Below are positions 26,124 to 34,958 of a DNA stretch of 64,000 nt, in pieces. The first letter of the stretch is position 1; each line of letters opens with the position of its first letter. The position numbers and the translations under genes were made by a program. Origin of the DNA: Deferrisoma camini S3R1 (GTDB lineage: Bacteria > Desulfobacterota > Deferrisomatia > Deferrisomatales > Deferrisomataceae). The notes beneath the pieces were generated by a model, which saw only the letters and a list, made by a program, of their open reading frames with translations, searched no databases and had not been told where the DNA came from. The DNA lies in the NCBI RefSeq assembly GCF_000526155.1, contig NZ_JAFN01000001.1, forward strand, positions 1,637,014-1,701,013, written 5' to 3'.

Positions 26124-26716
26124 GCCCGGCCTGTCGGCTGTGCCCCTCGTTCGACCCGGGCCCCGGGTACGAGTACGAGACCCTGCCGCCCCGGCTCCGG
26201 AACCCCGCCATCGACGCGGTGATCAACTACTGCCGGGCCAACTCCATCTGGCCCATGACCTTCGGCCTGGCCTGTTGCGCCCTGGAGATGATGGCCGTGG
26301 GAATGGCCCGGCTCGACATCTCCCGGTTCGGGGCCGAGGTGTTCCGGCCGAGCCCGCGCCAGTGCGACCTGATGATCGTGGCCGGCACCGTGAACAAGAA
26401 GATGGCTCCGGCCGTGCTGACCTTGTACGAGCAGATGACCGCGCCCAAATGGGTGATCGCCATGGGCAACTGCGCGATCTCCGGCGGGCCGTTCGCGATC
26501 CCCGAGAACTACAACGTGGTGGAGGGGGTGGACCGCTTGATCCCGGTGGACGTGTACGTGCCGGGGTGCCCGCCGCGGCCCGAGGGGCTCCTGGAGGGGA
26601 TTCTGCAGCTCCAGGAGAAGATCTCGGGCGTGCGCCACCCGCTGCCCCAGACCAAGGGACGGTTCCGGCCCAAGCGCGACCCCGAGGCCGGGAGGTGGAA
26701 CCCCCATGACGCCTGA
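26096..26716 (+). CDS. nuoB: NADH-quinone oxidoreductase subunit B
   Basis: A 206-residue subunit carrying the N2 [4Fe-4S] cluster next to quinone. All four ligands are visible: tandem Cys in [10 protein letters not shown] (C60, C61), GNCAISGG (C126) and VPGCPPRPE (C158). GTG 26096 has GGGAG seven bases upstream but overlaps nuoA by 28 bases; GTG 26120 overlaps it by only 4 (GTGA) but lacks a ribosome site. The N-terminal ~30 residues have two further cysteines (ACRLC) not usual for NuoB, which exist only if the longer start is used. Confidence 0.95.
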   Translation: MAPKNPDAVSPACRLCPSFDPGPGYEYETLPPRLRNPAIDAVINYCRANSIWPMTFGLACCALEMMAVGMARLDISRFGAEVFRPSPRQCDLMIVAGTVNKKMAPAVLTLYEQMTAPKWVIAMGNCAISGGPFAIPENYNVVEGVDRLIPVDVYVPGCPPRPEGLLEGILQLQEKISGVRHPLPQTKGRFRPKRDPEAGRWNPHDA

Positions 26717-27194
26717 GGAGATCCGGCAGGTGCTCGAAGCCATCGGCGCCGAGGCCTCCCTGGCCGACCACCCGGCCAAGGGCGTGCACGTGGAGGCGTG
26801 GGTGCCGGCCGATCGAGTCCGCGACGCAGCCCAGGCCCTCCGGGACCGGGAGTTCCTGATCGAGGACGTGATCGGCGTGGACGCGACGCCCGAGATGATG
26901 GTGGTGTACCACTTCCACCGCCTGGAAGGGGGCTGCCGGGTGCGGCTCCGGGTCCGAGCCGACCGGGAGACCCCGCGGGTGCCCACGATCCAGGACATCT
27001 TCCCCGGCGCCAACTGGCACGAGCGCGAGCAGCACGACTTCTACGGGGTGGAGTTCGAGGGCCACCCCGATCTCTCCCCCCTGATCCTGCCCGAGGACGC
27101 GGGGGACCTGCGGCCCCTGCGCAAGGACGAGAAGAAGCTCAAGAGCCTGGACGACCTCGTCCCGCCGCCGGCTGACCAAGGGGAGGCGTCATGA
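26706..27194 (+). CDS. nuoC: NADH-quinone oxidoreductase subunit C
   Basis: A 162-residue 30-kDa-type subunit of the Q module, with the signature [20 protein letters not shown] followed by LILPEDAG. The start lies inside nuoB (11-base overlap), and the end overlaps nuoD by ATGA. It is a separate gene, not a NuoCD fusion. Confidence 0.95.
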   Translation: MTPEEIRQVLEAIGAEASLADHPAKGVHVEAWVPADRVRDAAQALRDREFLIEDVIGVDATPEMMVVYHFHRLEGGCRVRLRVRADRETPRVPTIQDIFPGANWHEREQHDFYGVEFEGHPDLSPLILPEDAGDLRPLRKDEKKLKSLDDLVPPPADQGEAS

Positions 27195-28306
27195 TCCCCC
27201 GGCCCGACCCGACCCTGGAGACCCTGGTCCTCAACATGGGCCCCCAGCACCCCAGCACCCACGGGGTGCTCCGGGTGGTGCTGAAGCTCGACGGCGAGTA
27301 CGTGCTCGAGGCCCACCCGGTCATCGGCTACGGCCACCGCATGCACGAGAAGATGGGCGAGGTGCGAAACGTCAGCGGCTTCTACGCCAACGTGGGCCGC
27401 ATGGACTACGCCGGCGCGCTCTCGTTCGGCCACGGCCACGTGCTGGCGGTGGAGCGGATGCTCGGGATCGAGGTGCCGCCCCGGGCCGAGTACATCCGGG
27501 TGATCACCACCGAGCTCAACCGCATCGCGAGCCATCTGTTGTGGTTCGGGGCGTTCCTGTTGGACCTGGGGGCGTTCACCCCCATCCTGTACTCGTTCGA
27601 CGACCGGGAGTACATCCTCGACCTGCTGGAGCACGTGACCGGTGCCCGCCTCACCTTCAGCTACTTCCGAGTCGGCGGGGTGAACCGGGACCTGGACGAG
27701 AGGTTCATCCAGGGCACCCGGGTGTTCATCCGGCGGATGCGCAGCCGGTTCGAGGTGTACCACAAGCTGGTCACCGGCAACGTGATCTTCCGCAAGCGGG
27801 TCGAGGGCGTGGGGGTGATCTCGCCGGACATGATCCGCAAGTACGGCGCCACCGGCCCGGTGGCCCGGGGCAGCGGCATCCCCTACGACATCCGCCGGGT
27901 GGAGCCCTACTCGGTGTACTCCGAGTTCGACTTCGACATCCCCACGTTCCCCGAGGGCGACTGCTTCGCCCGGTACCGGGTGCGCCTGGCCGAGATGGAG
28001 CAGTCGCTCCGGATCGTGGAGCAGGCCCTCGACCGGCTGCCCGACGGGCCGATCATGGCCGAGAAGGTCCCGAAGAAGCTCAAGCTCGGCCCCGGCGAGG
28101 TGTACCAGGCCGTGGAGGCGGCCCGGGGCGAGCTGGGGTACTACCTGGTGGGCGACGGAACGGACGTGCCCTACCGGCTCAAGATCCGGCCGCCGTCCTA
28201 CTCGAACTTGAGCCTGCTCAACGAGCTGGCCGAGGGCGTGCTGCTGGCCGACCTGGTGGCCATCATGGGCAGCCTAGACCTGGTGATCCCGGAGATCGAT
28301 CGGTAA
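27191..28306 (+). CDS. nuoD: NADH-quinone oxidoreductase subunit D
   Basis: A 371-residue 49-kDa-type subunit lining the quinone cavity: GPQHPSTHGVLR, the GYGHRMHEKMGE segment (position 46 onward), FGAFLLDLGAFTP, GGVNRDL and a C-terminal MGSLDLVIPEIDR. Normally nuoE, nuoF and nuoG would follow; here a 421-bp gap with repeats follows and then nuoH. So electron input is not through a locally encoded NADH module. Confidence 0.95.
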   Translation: MIPRPDPTLETLVLNMGPQHPSTHGVLRVVLKLDGEYVLEAHPVIGYGHRMHEKMGEVRNVSGFYANVGRMDYAGALSFGHGHVLAVERMLGIEVPPRAEYIRVITTELNRIASHLLWFGAFLLDLGAFTPILYSFDDREYILDLLEHVTGARLTFSYFRVGGVNRDLDERFIQGTRVFIRRMRSRFEVYHKLVTGNVIFRKRVEGVGVISPDMIRKYGATGPVARGSGIPYDIRRVEPYSVYSEFDFDIPTFPEGDCFARYRVRLAEMEQSLRIVEQALDRLPDGPIMAEKVPKKLKLGPGEVYQAVEAARGELGYYLVGDGTDVPYRLKIRPPSYSNLSLLNELAEGVLLADLVAIMGSLDLVIPEIDR

Positions 28307-28727
28307 GGCGCGCTTCGCGCGCCGCGGGGACGCTAGGACGTTGGGAAGTTAGGAGGCTAGGAGGCCGTTCGTCGGTAAGTCGTAGGTCGTAGGTGGTTGA
28401 AGGTCAACGACGAACGACCTACGACCGGCGACCTACGGAACTTCACACGACGAACGGCAGTTCAACGATTCACGATTCCCGGCTTCTGAGCCACTGATCA
28501 ACACAGATTCACACTGATTTGGGGGAGCTTTGAACTTGGATTGGCACCGCAACACAACAAGGGCGCACAAACGCACTGACGCACATCTAACGCTATGGTG
28601 CCGTAACACAAGAACAGGGTGCGGCGCATCAGCGTTTCAGGATTCGTGACAAGAGATTTCCAATACGCTGGGCCCAGTCTGTGTTCATCTGTGTAAATCT
28701 GTGGCCAAAATCATTCACGGATTTCCC
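28307..28727. repeat. Repeat island between nuoD and nuoH
   Basis: 421 bases with no gene. 28330-28475 holds family C heptamers in palindromic order (GTCGTAGGTCGTAGGTGG ... CGACCTACGACCGGCGACC). 28495-28710 is a low-GC stretch flanked by inversely related motifs, ACACAGATTCACACTGATTT and GTGTTCATCTGTGTAAATC. It lies exactly where nuoEFG sit in standard operons. Confidence 0.75.
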
Positions 28728-29732
28728 ATGACCGACCTGTTTCCGCCCGACCTGATCCGCCTGATCGTGTCGTTCGTGATCGTGGTGGCGTTCGCGTTCA
28801 CCAACGCCGCCGTGCTGGTGTTGGTGGAGCGGAAGATCTGCGGCCACATCCAGCGACGGCCGGGGCCGTTCGAGGTGGGCCCCCACGGGCTCCTGCAGAC
28901 CGCGGTGGACGGCGTGAAGCTCATGGCCAAGCAGATGCTGGTGCCCCGCAACGCCGACGCCGGCCTGTTCCGCGCCGCCCCGATCCTGAGCTTCGTGCCC
29001 CCGATCGCGGCCCTGATCGTGGTGCCGTTCGCCCGGCTGCTCCAGGTGCGCGACCTGGACATCGGCGTGCTGTTCATCCTGAGCCTGGCCGCCGTGAACG
29101 TGCTGGCCATCCTGGTGGCCGGGTGGAGCTCGGCCAACAAGTACAGCCTGTTCGGGGCCATCCGGGCCGTGGCCCAGAACGTGGCCTACGAGATCCCCCT
29201 GCTCCTGAGCCTGCTGACCATCGTGATCTGGGTGGGCAGCTTCCGCATGAGCGACATCGTGGCGGCCCAGGGCGGGTTCTGGTTCGCGTTCACGCCCATG
29301 GGATTCGTGGCATTCCTCGTCTACTTCATCTGCGGCATCGCCGAGACGAACCGGGCGCCGTTCGACCTGCCCGAGGCCGAGAGCGAGCTCACGGCCGGGT
29401 TCCACACCGAGTACGCCGGCATGGGCTTCGGCCTGTTCTTCCTGGGCGAGTACACCAACATGCTCCTGGTGTCGGCCATCGCCACCACCCTGTTCCTGGG
29501 CGGGTGGAACGGACCGGCGTTCCTGACCACCGCCGGCACCGGGTTCTGGGCCACGGTGATCCAGACCCTGTGGTTCCTGGCCAAGGTGTACGGCCTGATC
29601 GTGGTGATGATCTGGGTGCGGTGGACCTACCCCCGGGTGCGGTTCGACCAGCTCCTGAACTTCTGCTGGAAGATCCTGATCCCGATCTCCATGGCCAACC
29701 TGGCCGTCACGGCCGTGTGGCTCAAGCTCTAG
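28728..29732 (+). CDS. nuoH: NADH-quinone oxidoreductase subunit H
   Basis: A 334-residue, eight-helix membrane subunit joining the Q module to the pump arm. Conserved parts are [28 protein letters not shown], the quinone-cavity loop [17 protein letters not shown] and [14 protein letters not shown] 28728 (MTDLFPPDL) matches usual lengths; a frame extension to 28701 would run into repeat sequence. Confidence 0.95.
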   Translation: MTDLFPPDLIRLIVSFVIVVAFAFTNAAVLVLVERKICGHIQRRPGPFEVGPHGLLQTAVDGVKLMAKQMLVPRNADAGLFRAAPILSFVPPIAALIVVPFARLLQVRDLDIGVLFILSLAAVNVLAILVAGWSSANKYSLFGAIRAVAQNVAYEIPLLLSLLTIVIWVGSFRMSDIVAAQGGFWFAFTPMGFVAFLVYFICGIAETNRAPFDLPEAESELTAGFHTEYAGMGFGLFFLGEYTNMLLVSAIATTLFLGGWNGPAFLTTAGTGFWATVIQTLWFLAKVYGLIVVMIWVRWTYPRVRFDQLLNFCWKILIPISMANLAVTAVWLKL

Positions 29733-29739
29733 GGACGCC

Positions 29740-30246
29740 ATGATCCGCTACTTCCGCGAGATCTTCGAAGGGCTGTGGTCGTTGCTGGTGGGGCTGAAGG
29801 TCACGGGCCGGTTCGCCCTGGCCCCCACCGTGACCACCCACTACCCGTTCGACGAGCTGGAGGTGACCCCCAACTACCGGGGCCACATCGACCTGGTGGT
29901 GAACCCGAAGACGGGCAAGGACAAGTGCATCGTGTGCATGATGTGCCAGCGGGCCTGCCCCTCCGGGTGCATCACGGTGAAGGGCCAGAAGCCCGAGGGC
30001 GCCAAGAAACGGGTGCTCACCGAGTACCGCCTGGACTTCACCAAGTGCAGCCTGTGCGGCAACTGCGTGGAGGCCTGCCCCACCTCGGCGATCGAGTTCT
30101 CCCACGAGTACAACATCGCCGGCACCAGCCGCCACGACTTCCACTACGACCTGGTGGAGCGGTTCCGGGACCGATGCCGGGCCCTGGGCGTGGAGCCCAA
30201 GATCGCCGACCTGACGCCGGTGGCGTCGAAGCCGCCGGAAAGCTAG
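29740..30246 (+). CDS. nuoI: NADH-quinone oxidoreductase subunit I
   Basis: A 168-residue ferredoxin-like subunit with two [4Fe-4S] sites: CIVCMMCQRACP (C63, C66, C69, C73) and CSLCGNCVEACP (C103, C106, C109, C113). In a complex without NuoEFG these clusters are the likely entry point for electrons, perhaps from ferredoxin. The stop TAG lies in an AGCTAGGA tandem repeat that fills the next gap. Confidence 0.95.
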   Translation: MIRYFREIFEGLWSLLVGLKVTGRFALAPTVTTHYPFDELEVTPNYRGHIDLVVNPKTGKDKCIVCMMCQRACPSGCITVKGQKPEGAKKRVLTEYRLDFTKCSLCGNCVEACPTSAIEFSHEYNIAGTSRHDFHYDLVERFRDRCRALGVEPKIADLTPVASKPPES

Positions 30247-30431
30247 GAAGCTAGGAAGCTGGGAGGCTAGGAGGCTGGGAAGCGAAAAGGCCGTTCGTCG
30301 CAGGTCGTTGGTCGTAGGTCGTAGGTGGTAGAAGTTCAACAACGAACGACGAACGACCGACGACGAACGACAACTCAACGACTTACGACTCACGATTCAC
30401 GACTCACGATTCACGACTCACGGACCCAGAC
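30247..30431. repeat. AGCTAGGA tandem units and family C iterons
   Basis: Starts inside the nuoI stop with GCTAGGAAGCTAGGAAGC, then GTCGTAGGTCGTAGGTGG, AACGAACGACGAACGACC, and alternating ACTCACGATTCACG units up to the nuoJ start region. Confidence 0.8.
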
Positions 30432-30980
30432 ATGACCTTCACCTTCGATCCGAGCCTGAGGCTGTACATCTACCTGGCCGACGCCGCGTTCCTGGGGTTC
30501 GTGTTCCTGGCCCTGGCCGGCGGGGTGGTGGCGGTGGGCGCCAAGCGCCTGATCCACGCGGTGCTGGGGCTCGCGACATCTCTGGTGGGCGTGGCCGGGC
30601 TGTACGTGTACCTGGGCACCCACTTCATCGCGGCCATGCAGATCCTGATCTACGTGGGTGCGGTGTGCATCAGCATCGTGTTCGCCGTGATGCTGGCCCG
30701 CCCCCCGAGCGAGGCCGAGAAGGCCCCCCGGGCGGGGCCCGGCAAGCTGATGGCCGGGTTCGGGGTGGGGCTCTTCGCGGCCCTGGTGCTGGGCTCGGCC
30801 GTGTTCGCCACCCGCTGGCAGGCCGAGCCCACGGCGGTGGCCGGCACCCTGCAGGAGGTGGGCGAGGGCCTGCTGACCCGGTACGCGTTCGTGTTCGAGC
30901 TGATCTCCCTGGTTCTCCTGGTGGCCATCGTGGGGTCGGTGGTCCTGGCCCGCCGGGGCCGGCGGCCCGCGGGAGGGTAG
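30432..30980 (+). CDS. nuoJ: NADH-quinone oxidoreductase subunit J
   Basis: A 182-residue, five-helix membrane subunit. Helix 3 carries the family's LQILIYVGA-like sequence (MQILIYVGAVCISIVF), part of the coupling element. The start lies directly after repeat DNA, and no clear Shine-Dalgarno is seen. Confidence 0.93.
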   Translation: MTFTFDPSLRLYIYLADAAFLGFVFLALAGGVVAVGAKRLIHAVLGLATSLVGVAGLYVYLGTHFIAAMQILIYVGAVCISIVFAVMLARPPSEAEKAPRAGPGKLMAGFGVGLFAALVLGSAVFATRWQAEPTAVAGTLQEVGEGLLTRYAFVFELISLVLLVAIVGSVVLARRGRRPAGG

Positions 30981-30983
30981 ACC

Positions 30984-31307
30984 ATGCAGCCGGCGTTCTT
31001 CGGCCATCTCGAGGCCTATCTGCTGGTGGCCCTGTGCCTGTTCGCCCTGGGCCTGTACGGGCTGGTGAGCCGGCCGGGTTTCATCAGCATGCTGATCAGC
31101 GTGGAGCTGATCCTGAACGCGGCCGGGCTCAACTTCGTGGCGTTCAACACGTTCCTGGCGCCCGACAAGACCGTGGGCCAGACCTTCACCCTGTTCATCA
31201 TGGGCCTGGCCGCGGCCGAGGCCGCCATCTGCCTGTCGATCGCCGTGGTGGTGTACCGGCGGTTCCGCACCATCCTGGCCGACGAGATCTCCGAACTGAA
31301 GGACTGA
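30984..31307 (+). CDS. nuoK: NADH-quinone oxidoreductase subunit K
   Basis: A 107-residue, three-helix subunit (MrpC-like). It has the two conserved membrane acids: Glu in MLISVELILNAAGLNF and Glu in LAAAEAAICLS. Three bases separate it from nuoJ. Confidence 0.95.
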   Translation: MQPAFFGHLEAYLLVALCLFALGLYGLVSRPGFISMLISVELILNAAGLNFVAFNTFLAPDKTVGQTFTLFIMGLAAAEAAICLSIAVVVYRRFRTILADEISELKD

Positions 31308-31317
31308 CGGGGTCGCC

Positions 31318-32787
31318 ATGTACGAGATCGAAACCGCCCGCATCGTGATCCCGATCCTGCTGCCGCTCTTGACGGCCGTGGCGATCCTGGCCACCGGCCG
31401 GTGGCCCAACGTGCGCGAGGCCTGCTCGGTGGTGGGGGCCGCGGCCACGTTCGTGGCGGCCATGACCCTGCTGCCCGCGGTGATCCACGGCGGGGTGTAC
31501 ACCTACACCCTGTTTGAGTTCTTCGACGGCGTGGCGATCCGGCTGCGGGTGGACGGCATGAGCCTGCTGTTCGCCGGGGTGAGCTCGTTCCTATGGATCC
31601 TGGCGGGATTCTACTGCGTGGGCTACATGCGGGGGCTGCACGAGCACGCCCAGACCCGGTTCTACGTGTGCTACGCCGCCACGATCTTCAGCGCCGTGGG
31701 GGTGGCGTTCTCGGGCAGCCTGCTGAGCCTGTACCTGTTCTACGAGCTGGTCAGCATCTTCACCTATCCCCTGGTGATGCACCACCAAGACGGCGAGGCC
31801 TACGACGGCAGCCGCAAGTACATCACCTACCTGATGGTCACCTCCAAGGTGCTGCTGCTGCCGGTGTTGGTGCTCACCTACGTGACCACCGGCACCCTGG
31901 ACTTCGCCACCAACATCCAGACCGGCATCTTCCCGGCCGACGCGGGCCGGATGCTGGTGACCGTGCTCTTCTTCATGAGCCTGTTCGGGTACGCCAAGGC
32001 CGCGATCATGCCGCTGCACAACTGGCTGCCCTCGGCCATGGTGGCCCCCACCCCGGTGAGCGCGCTGCTGCACGCCGTGGCCGTGGTGAAGGTGGGCGTG
32101 TTCTCGATCTGCCGGGTCATGCTCTACGTGTTCGGGGTGGACCTGCTCCACCGGTACGGCCTGGGCCTGATCACGGCGTACATCGCGGCGTTCACCATCC
32201 TCATGGGCTCGGCCATCGCGCTCACCAAAGATAACCTCAAGGCCCGGCTCGCCTACTCCACCATCAGCCAGCTCTCCTACATCGTGCTGGGGGTGGCCAT
32301 GCTCACCCCCAGCGGGATCACCGGCGGGTTGATCCACATCCCCAACCACGCGTTCTCCAAGATCACCCTGTTCTTCTGCGCCGGCGCCATCATGGTGGCC
32401 CACCGGAAGACCGAGATCAGCCAGCTCGACGGCATCGGGTACAAGATGCCGTTCACCATGGCCGCGTTCGGCCTGGCCAGCCTCTCGATGATCGGGGCGC
32501 CGCCGGTGGCCGGGTTCGTGTCCAAGTGGTACCTGGCACTGGGCACCATGGAGCTCAAGAGCCTCGGGCTCCTGGTGGTGCTTTTGGCGAGTTCGCTCCT
32601 GAACGCCGGGTACTTCGTGCCGGTGTTCCTGCGGGCCTTCTTCCCCCGCAACGGAGGCACGGCCCGGCTCCAGATGGCCGAGGCCAGCCCCTTCATGGTG
32701 GTGCCGCTGTTCCTCACGGCGGTGTTCAGCGTGGTGTTCGGCTTCTACCCCGACCTGTTCCTGAAACTCATCGAGGTGGTGCGATGA
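31318..32787 (+). CDS. Antiporter-like (MrpD/NuoM-type) proton pump subunit
   Basis: A 489-residue, ~14-helix membrane protein. The key pump residues are present: an acidic residue in YLFYELVSIFTYPL, Lys in TSKVLLLPV and in YAKAAIMPLHNWLPSAM, the HAVAVVKVG segment, and Lys/His in IPNHAFSKITLFFCAG. It has no long C-terminal lateral helix. It occupies the position after nuoK where nuoL normally sits, but the NuoL-type extension is on the gene two places downstream. It is therefore best seen as an extra pump module of this complex. An Mrp antiporter role is the alternative, but no other Mrp genes occur here. Confidence 0.85.
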   Translation: MYEIETARIVIPILLPLLTAVAILATGRWPNVREACSVVGAAATFVAAMTLLPAVIHGGVYTYTLFEFFDGVAIRLRVDGMSLLFAGVSSFLWILAGFYCVGYMRGLHEHAQTRFYVCYAATIFSAVGVAFSGSLLSLYLFYELVSIFTYPLVMHHQDGEAYDGSRKYITYLMVTSKVLLLPVLVLTYVTTGTLDFATNIQTGIFPADAGRMLVTVLFFMSLFGYAKAAIMPLHNWLPSAMVAPTPVSALLHAVAVVKVGVFSICRVMLYVFGVDLLHRYGLGLITAYIAAFTILMGSAIALTKDNLKARLAYSTISQLSYIVLGVAMLTPSGITGGLIHIPNHAFSKITLFFCAGAIMVAHRKTEISQLDGIGYKMPFTMAAFGLASLSMIGAPPVAGFVSKWYLALGTMELKSLGLLVVLLASSLLNAGYFVPVFLRAFFPRNGGTARLQMAEASPFMVVPLFLTAVFSVVFGFYPDLFLKLIEVVR

Positions 32788-33050
32788 GCTCTGCCCTCGT
32801 GCGCGTGATCGACCGGCTTCGGGAGCGGCCCGACCGGCTCCGGGCCGTCTTCTTTGGGCTCCTGGGGCTGTTCGTGGCCTACGACGTGTTCACGCCACGC
32901 CACGAGCTCCACTTCTGGGGAGACCGGGTCCGGGGGTTTTGGGCCCTGTTCGCCCTGCTGGGCGGCCTGGTGATGGCCAAGGGCATGAAGGGCCTCGGCC
33001 ACCTGTGGCTCATGAAGCCCGAGGATTTCTACGACCGGGAGGAGGACTGA
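32784..33050 (+). CDS. 88-residue membrane protein between two pump subunits
   Basis: An unrecognised small protein: an Arg-rich start, a first helix (about residues 20-37, LRAVFFGLLGLFVAYDVF), a short periplasmic or cytosolic loop with HELHFWGDR, a second helix (about 50-65) and an acidic tail (EDFYDREED). It overlaps the upstream pump gene (ATGA) and is two bases from the next, so it is translated with them. It is probably an accessory subunit of the enlarged complex. Confidence 0.7.
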   Translation: MSSALVRVIDRLRERPDRLRAVFFGLLGLFVAYDVFTPRHELHFWGDRVRGFWALFALLGGLVMAKGMKGLGHLWLMKPEDFYDREED

Positions 33051-33052
33051 CC

Positions 33053-34807
33053 ATGGGCCTCATGCACCCGGCGCTCCTCTTCGTGGTGGGCGCGGCGCTC
33101 GCGGCCGTGCTGCGGGGCCGGCCCCGGCAGGTGGTCCTGGTGGCCGTGCCCCTGGTGGCGTTCCTCTCGGTGAACGCCATGGTCCCCGGCACCTACGGCA
33201 CGCTGGAGTACCTGGGGTTCCGGCTGGTGCCGGCCCACGTGGACAAGCTGGCCCTGGTGTTCCTCAACGTGTTCACCCTGATGGCCCTGATCGGCGCGAT
33301 CTACGGGCTCCACGTGGAGGACACCGGCCAGCACGTCTCAGCCATGCTCTACGTGGCGGGCTCGCTGGGGGTCACCCTGGCCGGCGACTACCTGACGCTG
33401 TTCGTGTGGTGGGAGCTGATGGCGTTCGCCTCGGCGTTCCTGGTGTTCCTGCGCCGCCGGCAGGCGTCGGTGCGGGCGGGGTTCCGGTACCTGCTGGTCC
33501 ACACCGTGGGCGGGCTGGTGCTGATGGCCGGCATCTTCCTGAAGTGGATGAAGACCGGGGACCTCTCGTTCGGGCCGATCCCCGCCGACACGGCCGACCT
33601 GGCCGCCTACCTGATCCTGATCGGGTTCGCCCTGAACGCGGCCGTGCCGCCGATCCACGCCTGGCTGCCCGACGCCTACCCCGAGGCCACGGTGATGGGG
33701 GCGGTGTTCATGTGCGCGTTCACCACCAAGACCGCGGTGTACGTGCTGGCCCGGGCCTTCTCGGGGTACGAGGTGCTCGCGGTGGCCGGCGCGATCATGA
33801 CCATCTACGGGGTGCTCTACGCCATCATCGAGAACGACGGCCGCCGGATCCTGGCGTACCACATCGTGAGCCAGGTGGGGTACATGGTGTGCGGCATCGG
33901 CATCGGCACAGCCCTGGCCGTGAACGGGGCGGTGGCCCACGCCTACGCCCACATCCTGTACAAGGCGCTCCTGTTCATGGGGGTGGGCGCCGTGCTGGAG
34001 ATGGCCGGCACCTCCAAGCTCTCGGAGCTGGGTGGCCTGTACAGGCGCATGCCCCTGGCCATGGTGGCCACCGTGATTGGCGGCATCTCCATCTCGGGCT
34101 TCCCGCTCACCAGCGGGTTCATCTCCAAGTCCATGGTGATCGCCGGCGCGGGCGCGGCCCACCGCACCGTGCTCATGCTGATGCTCAGCCTGGCCGCGGT
34201 GGGGACGTTCCTGTCGGTGGGAGTGAAGCTCCCCTACTTCATCTGGTTCGGCAAGGACTCCGGCCGCGAGTGCAAGGACCCGCCCAAGAACATGCTGGTG
34301 GCCATGGGCATTGCCGCGTTCTTCTGCTTCTTCCTGGGCGTGTACCCCGACTACCTGTACCGGATGCTCCCGTTCCCGGTGGAGTACCACCCGTACAACG
34401 CCTACCACCTCTCCGAGACCCTGCAACTGCTCGGGTTCACCGGCCTCGCCTTCTACCTGCTGCGCAAGAAGCTCACCCCCGAGGCCAAGCTGAACCTGGA
34501 CCTGGACTGGTTCTACCGCCGGGCCACGGCCTGGTTCCTGCGGATCGACCGGCGGTGGTTCGAGCCGGCCAACGAGTGGGTGAGCGAGATCTACCGCCGG
34601 GTGGGATACCGGTTCGCCCTGGGCGCGGCCGCCCTGTGGAGCCGGTTCGACGTGAAGGCCATCGACGGGGTCGTGGACGGCACCGCCTACGGGGTGTTGG
34701 GCCTGGGCGACCGGGTGCGGCGGGCCCAGACCGGCCGGCTCCAGCAGTACATCGCCATGGCCGTGGCGGCGCTCTTCTTCCTGGTGGCCCTGGTGATGCA
34801 CATGTAG
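33053..34807 (+). CDS. NuoL-like antiporter subunit with lateral-helix extension
   Basis: 584 residues. The first ~470 are a 14-helix antiporter fold (WWELMAFASAFLVFLRR, PPIHAWLPDAYPEATV, TTKTAVYVLARAF, HAYAHILYKALLFMGVGA). The last ~115 form a long amphipathic stretch, then VDGTAYGVLGLGDRVRRAQTGRLQQY and a final membrane helix. That tail matches the lateral helix and terminal anchor of NuoL, so this is the probable NuoL equivalent even though its core looks MrpD-like. Its stop TAG begins a run of TCGTAGG iterons. Confidence 0.82.
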   Translation: MGLMHPALLFVVGAALAAVLRGRPRQVVLVAVPLVAFLSVNAMVPGTYGTLEYLGFRLVPAHVDKLALVFLNVFTLMALIGAIYGLHVEDTGQHVSAMLYVAGSLGVTLAGDYLTLFVWWELMAFASAFLVFLRRRQASVRAGFRYLLVHTVGGLVLMAGIFLKWMKTGDLSFGPIPADTADLAAYLILIGFALNAAVPPIHAWLPDAYPEATVMGAVFMCAFTTKTAVYVLARAFSGYEVLAVAGAIMTIYGVLYAIIENDGRRILAYHIVSQVGYMVCGIGIGTALAVNGAVAHAYAHILYKALLFMGVGAVLEMAGTSKLSELGGLYRRMPLAMVATVIGGISISGFPLTSGFISKSMVIAGAGAAHRTVLMLMLSLAAVGTFLSVGVKLPYFIWFGKDSGRECKDPPKNMLVAMGIAAFFCFFLGVYPDYLYRMLPFPVEYHPYNAYHLSETLQLLGFTGLAFYLLRKKLTPEAKLNLDLDWFYRRATAWFLRIDRRWFEPANEWVSEIYRRVGYRFALGAAALWSRFDVKAIDGVVDGTAYGVLGLGDRVRRAQTGRLQQYIAMAVAALFFLVALVMHM

Positions 34808-34958
34808 TCGTAGGTCGTAGGTCGCAGGTCGCAGGTCGTCGGTCGTAGGTCGTAGGTCGTAGGTCGTTGCAGTTCAACCACCAACGACGAACGACCAGCG
34901 ACCTACGGCAGTTCAGCCATTCACGATTCACGGCCCTTATCACCGCAAGGTTTTGCCC
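34808..34958. repeat. Family C heptamer iterons before nuoM
   Basis: About eight units of GGTCGTA or GGTCGCA from the stop codon on, then GCAGTTCAACCACCAACGACG, AACGACCAGCGACC and ATTCACGATTCACGG. The same order of modules occurs at 28330 and 30280. Confidence 0.82.

Noticed and set aside
31318-34807. A separate Mrp Na+/H+ antiporter operon within nuo
   Set aside because: Only D/L-type proteins occur; MrpB, C, E, F and G partners are missing, and the genes are coupled to nuoK on the left and precede nuoM-nuoN.
34808-34935. Heptamer iterons as a CRISPR array
   Set aside because: Units are 7 bases, degenerate and without spacers of constant length; no cas genes are present.
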